A stretch of DNA of 64,000 nucleotides, from NCBI GenBank assembly GCA_028753945.1, contig JAPNXP010000012.1:186001-250000 (forward strand). Direction: 5' to 3'. A model generated the notes under the pieces. The model was not told the DNA's origin, made no database searches, and saw only the letters and a list, made by a program, of their open reading frames with translations. The position numbers were made by a program, and so were the translations under genes. The stretch comes from Hexactinellida sp. DTS-2022 (Eukaryota; Porifera; Hexactinellida). Below are positions 61,256 through 64,000 of the stretch, piece after piece; position 1 is the first letter of the stretch; each line of letters opens with the position of its first letter.

Positions 61256-64000
61256 TTATGTTGCTTTGCTATTTCTAAAATGTCTAATTTTCCTTCCGTG
61301 AGTAGACCCCTTAGCCTTGCTGAGAATGGCTTTGAGAGTTCCCTGCAGTTTCTTTTGCTTCCGCTTGATCCTGAGCTGGCCTTTGTTGAGAGGAATGTAG
61401 GCGTATGGATCTGGTTTGTTTTTCCGCTTCATGTCTCCTCCGGCCTTTTTAGACTTGTACTCCCTACCATCTGCTAGAGGCTTATGGAATTTAGATTTCT
61501 TCATAGAACGTTTGCTGGAAATCGACCTAACTCCTGCGGTTATTGTCGATTGTTCTTCGGTTTGTATGCTCTCTGTCTCTGAGGAAGAATCTAGTTCCAT
61601 ACTTCCTCCTTTCTCACTCATAACAATAAGCTTTCCTTCTTCATTGAAACTGAATGTTCCTTCTAAAACTGACTCCTTCTGCTTTTTATCTTTCTTTCTG
61701 GGATTTGAGGTTAGAATCCTATCAGAAGATTGAGGATCCAAGAAGTCAATTGGATCTCCAGTTGCCTCTTCCTGTATCCACATCTTTGATTTGATCTGTT
61801 TTCCTTTGCTTTTATCACTTTTTGTTTTTCTCGATGTTTTGTCCTCATCATCCTCTTCATCTGACCGCATCAGCTCGTCAAAAACCGCGGGAATAAGCCC
61901 TCTACTGCTGGTTACAGTGAGAGAGTCTTCAATCGATTCTTCGGCCCGTCTCTCTCTCTTCGAGTCTCGCAGTCGCTTCCTCTTGTCAGCAGACTTTCTT
62001 ACGTTTCTAAGAAGATTCTTGTGTGAATTTGGAAACACTTCACTCAAACTTTCAAAGCCAACTTTCCTCAACATTTTCTCGATAATGACCTTAACTTTCA
62101 ATAGAAAATGGCTATTTGCATTTTTGTTCCACTTGAACATACGGGCTACCAAAGTCTTGATGTGTTCCATAACGAATCCGATGCTCATCACTGATACGAT
62201 TACATTCACAAAATATAGACAGTACTTCACTATCTGTTTTGAATTGGATTCAGAGAAAGGGTAAACTGCTTCTAACAATTTACCAACAAACTCGTCAGTT
62301 AAAACGAATTTGAATTCGTGTACAAGTTTCCCTAGACTCAGGACAGTGCAAGATTGCATGTGTTCAGACCCAGCTAGTCCCGCTGAAATCTTTGTTATAA
62401 ATGCCTCTAACATTGCACGTTTGTCTTGTCCCTTTTCCATCGCACACTTACCGATCAGTAGCAATATGTTGTACGAAACATTCCTAACTTCTGCGTTAAT
62501 CTCTTTCATGCTTAGAATAACTTCGGGCAGAATTGAAGTTATGAATTTACTGTCGCTGCACTCTAACAAGTGTAGGACTGAAAATATACACTTGAGACGA
62601 TGTTTCTTGCTTGTTGGGTTCATTTTGGAAGCAGAGTTTACAATCAGCCATTTTATGCTTTTCAAGTTACTTTTCAAGAATTTAACTTGATCATCATCGC
62701 TCAGGTTTAACATACGCTCCAGAGCCAAATACCCTTTCTTTTGCAGAGAATGGCTGTCAGTGGTCAGATAGTGTCCTGTCTGCTTGAGAGTTAATCCCAG
62801 CTGTGAGCTGTTGATATACGGCAGCATTGTAGCGCCCAGATCCAAGAGAGCTGGTTTAGTCGCCGCCTCCGTTTCATCTGAGTTCAGCATGGTCCCGATC
62901 TTGTTAAAGTAACTCTCAATAATCTCACTTGATGATATCTTAACGAAGCTACTCAGACACCCAATTATAATAGCTCGATTGTGTTGTTTTGATTCTGTTT
63001 CAATGTACAGGTTGAAGAGGATTGGTAAATAGTTTTTGGAATACTTTTTAACACACTCAATCGCTTGGCTATTATCAATGTGATGTTCGATCAGCTGTCT
63101 CAAAGCAGTGGCTATGTTGTTCCTCAGATCGACGCGTTCTTGCAGCAGAGTTCCTAGGAGCCGCGCGACCAGTGGAAAGCCTTGTTCCACTTTAACCGCG
63201 GTTTTAAATACAGGCGGTAACAAATCCCAAACTTGGCTCTCAAGGGTCTCACATATTTTCGCATTTATTTCGTCACCAACCTGAGCTAACTGTGTCGCAT
63301 TCTGCCGCAATTCTGTTGCCATTGGGATAAATAGTTCCTTGAAAAGTGTGATTTCCTCATTCATTAGGCAATTCTTTAGAAAAGGTAATACCCAGCTGTT
63401 TGTCAAATCTGCATCCTCCACAGTTAGTTGGAGAGGCAGACACTCAATGAAGCTCTTGACGCCTATTATCTCTACCGCGGCTGCTAGAGCGAGTTCTAGG
63501 TGCGAAGAGTGTGTAGCCATTTCGGGCCAGTTCTTAACATTATTCGCTAGGAACTTTATATTCTGTTGAATCAACTGGCTAGACTCTCTATCAAAGACTC
63601 TGAAAAATGCTGTCTGTACTTTCAAAATATGAGAGAGGGAGTCGCAGTTACGCGCGAGCAGCACAGCTCGGATCGCATCTAGGATTTCAACCAGGAATGA
63701 AGAGCTATCCGAGAGCGCACGTTTCAACGCGTCTCTATGCTCTATGAAACACTTTTCTATTACAACCTGTAGAGCGTTGACAATGCAGCTGAATATAATA
63801 GCCGAGTGGCAGAGACGTAAATACTCAAAGCAAATCCCGAAGAGGGATGAGCAAAGAGAATGCGTCTCAGTAGCATTGACAGTCGACAGGTGAGTTAATC
63901 CGGATTGCACTGCTCCGAGCCATGGCTCTATAAAATCTGTCTCATGAGGCTTAGGGTGTGTTTGACATAGAGTATGTACAATCTGAGAGTTGAGTTGGCT
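61256..64000 (-). CDS. RRP12: RRP12-like ribosome biogenesis factor, N-terminus beyond window
   Basis: The minus-strand frame is open from a TAA at 61256-61258 to the window edge, 914 codons with no start required inside the window; the N-terminus lies beyond 64000. The main part is an all-helical HEAT/ARM array (about 600 residues). It is followed by a basic and acidic disordered C-terminal region including [42 protein letters not shown] and [38 protein letters not shown] near the end is a RRP12 signature (human [25 protein letters not shown]). RRP12 acts in nuclear export and maturation of pre-40S and pre-60S subunits. Human RRP12 is about 1,300 aa, so roughly a quarter to a third is missing. 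Confidence 0.93.
   Translation of the reverse strand, partial: [914 protein letters not shown]

Noticed and set aside
1-64000. tRNA, rRNA, CRISPR or transposase genes
   Set aside because: By eye I found no tRNA T-loop/anticodon pattern, rRNA block, repeat-spacer array or transposase or reverse-transcriptase motif. A covariance-model scan was not possible.

Overview
The window is eukaryotic nuclear DNA with GT-AG (once GC-AG) introns, AT-rich spacers and about 40 protein genes, roughly one per 1.6 kb. The gene set points to an animal or very close relative with a compact genome: a Vasa-type helicase, MEIOB, UBE2U-like, TLNRD1, a TRAF protein, a BLOC-1 subunit, exocyst SEC8, a CYP4-like P450 and the ciliary dynein-regulatory subunit GAS8/DRC4. 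I cannot name the phylum. Introns are very short: of about 28 that I could place exactly, most are 47-68 bp. More than half of the genes, some up to 2.8 kb, have no intron. No tRNA, rRNA, transposon, CRISPR or prokaryotic feature was seen.

Bases 1-11.6 kb hold a plus-strand run: the tail of an unknown gene, RTF1 (Paf1 complex), POLR2C (RNA polymerase II RPB3, with a 33-bp tandem repeat inside its intron), a conserved unknown gene, GAS8/DRC4, BLOC1S1, a PRDX5-type peroxiredoxin and an RGG-rich Vasa helicase. A hairpin-forming inverted repeat lies between BLOC1S1 and PRDX5. Bases 12.3-17.5 kb hold NUP88, an NAA38-like Lsm protein, TLNRD1 and imidazolonepropionase (AMDHD1).

Bases 17.6-23.2 kb are the most unusual in layout. 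WDR46 (minus strand, SSU processome) is split by a 3,945-bp intron that contains two complete plus-strand genes, HADHA and a xi-class glutathione transferase. Then come a seven-exon MTMR2-type myotubularin, EXOC4/SEC8, a P450, an orphan four-helix membrane protein, RRN3/TIF-IA, an orphan disordered protein, a seven-exon Ras-family GTPase with a 23-nt exon, a UBE2U homologue lacking the catalytic cysteine, a possible small secreted-peptide gene, DPM3, a 909-residue orphan disordered protein, SLC25A46, MEIOB and NSF.

From about 50 kb the coding sequences become visibly richer in A/T at third positions: an NHL beta-propeller, NOP9, a head-to-head pair of divergent paralogous orphan 7TM proteins, YAE1, ALG13, a divergent propeller-like protein, and two PHPT1 (phosphohistidine phosphatase) paralogues flanking a TRAF gene. 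The window ends inside RRP12.

Most genes are housekeeping and unrelated by pathway. Recurring themes are ribosome biogenesis (WDR46, NOP9, RRN3, RRP12, YAE1), RNA polymerase II transcription (RTF1, RPB3), membrane traffic (EXOC4, NSF, BLOC1S1, MTMR2), glycosylation (ALG13, DPM3) and germline or cilia (Vasa, MEIOB, GAS8, probably UBE2U). The parts least explained by known families are the nested-gene WDR46 locus, the 7TM pair, the PHPT1-TRAF-PHPT1 cluster, the inactive-looking UBE2U and the candidate peptide gene.
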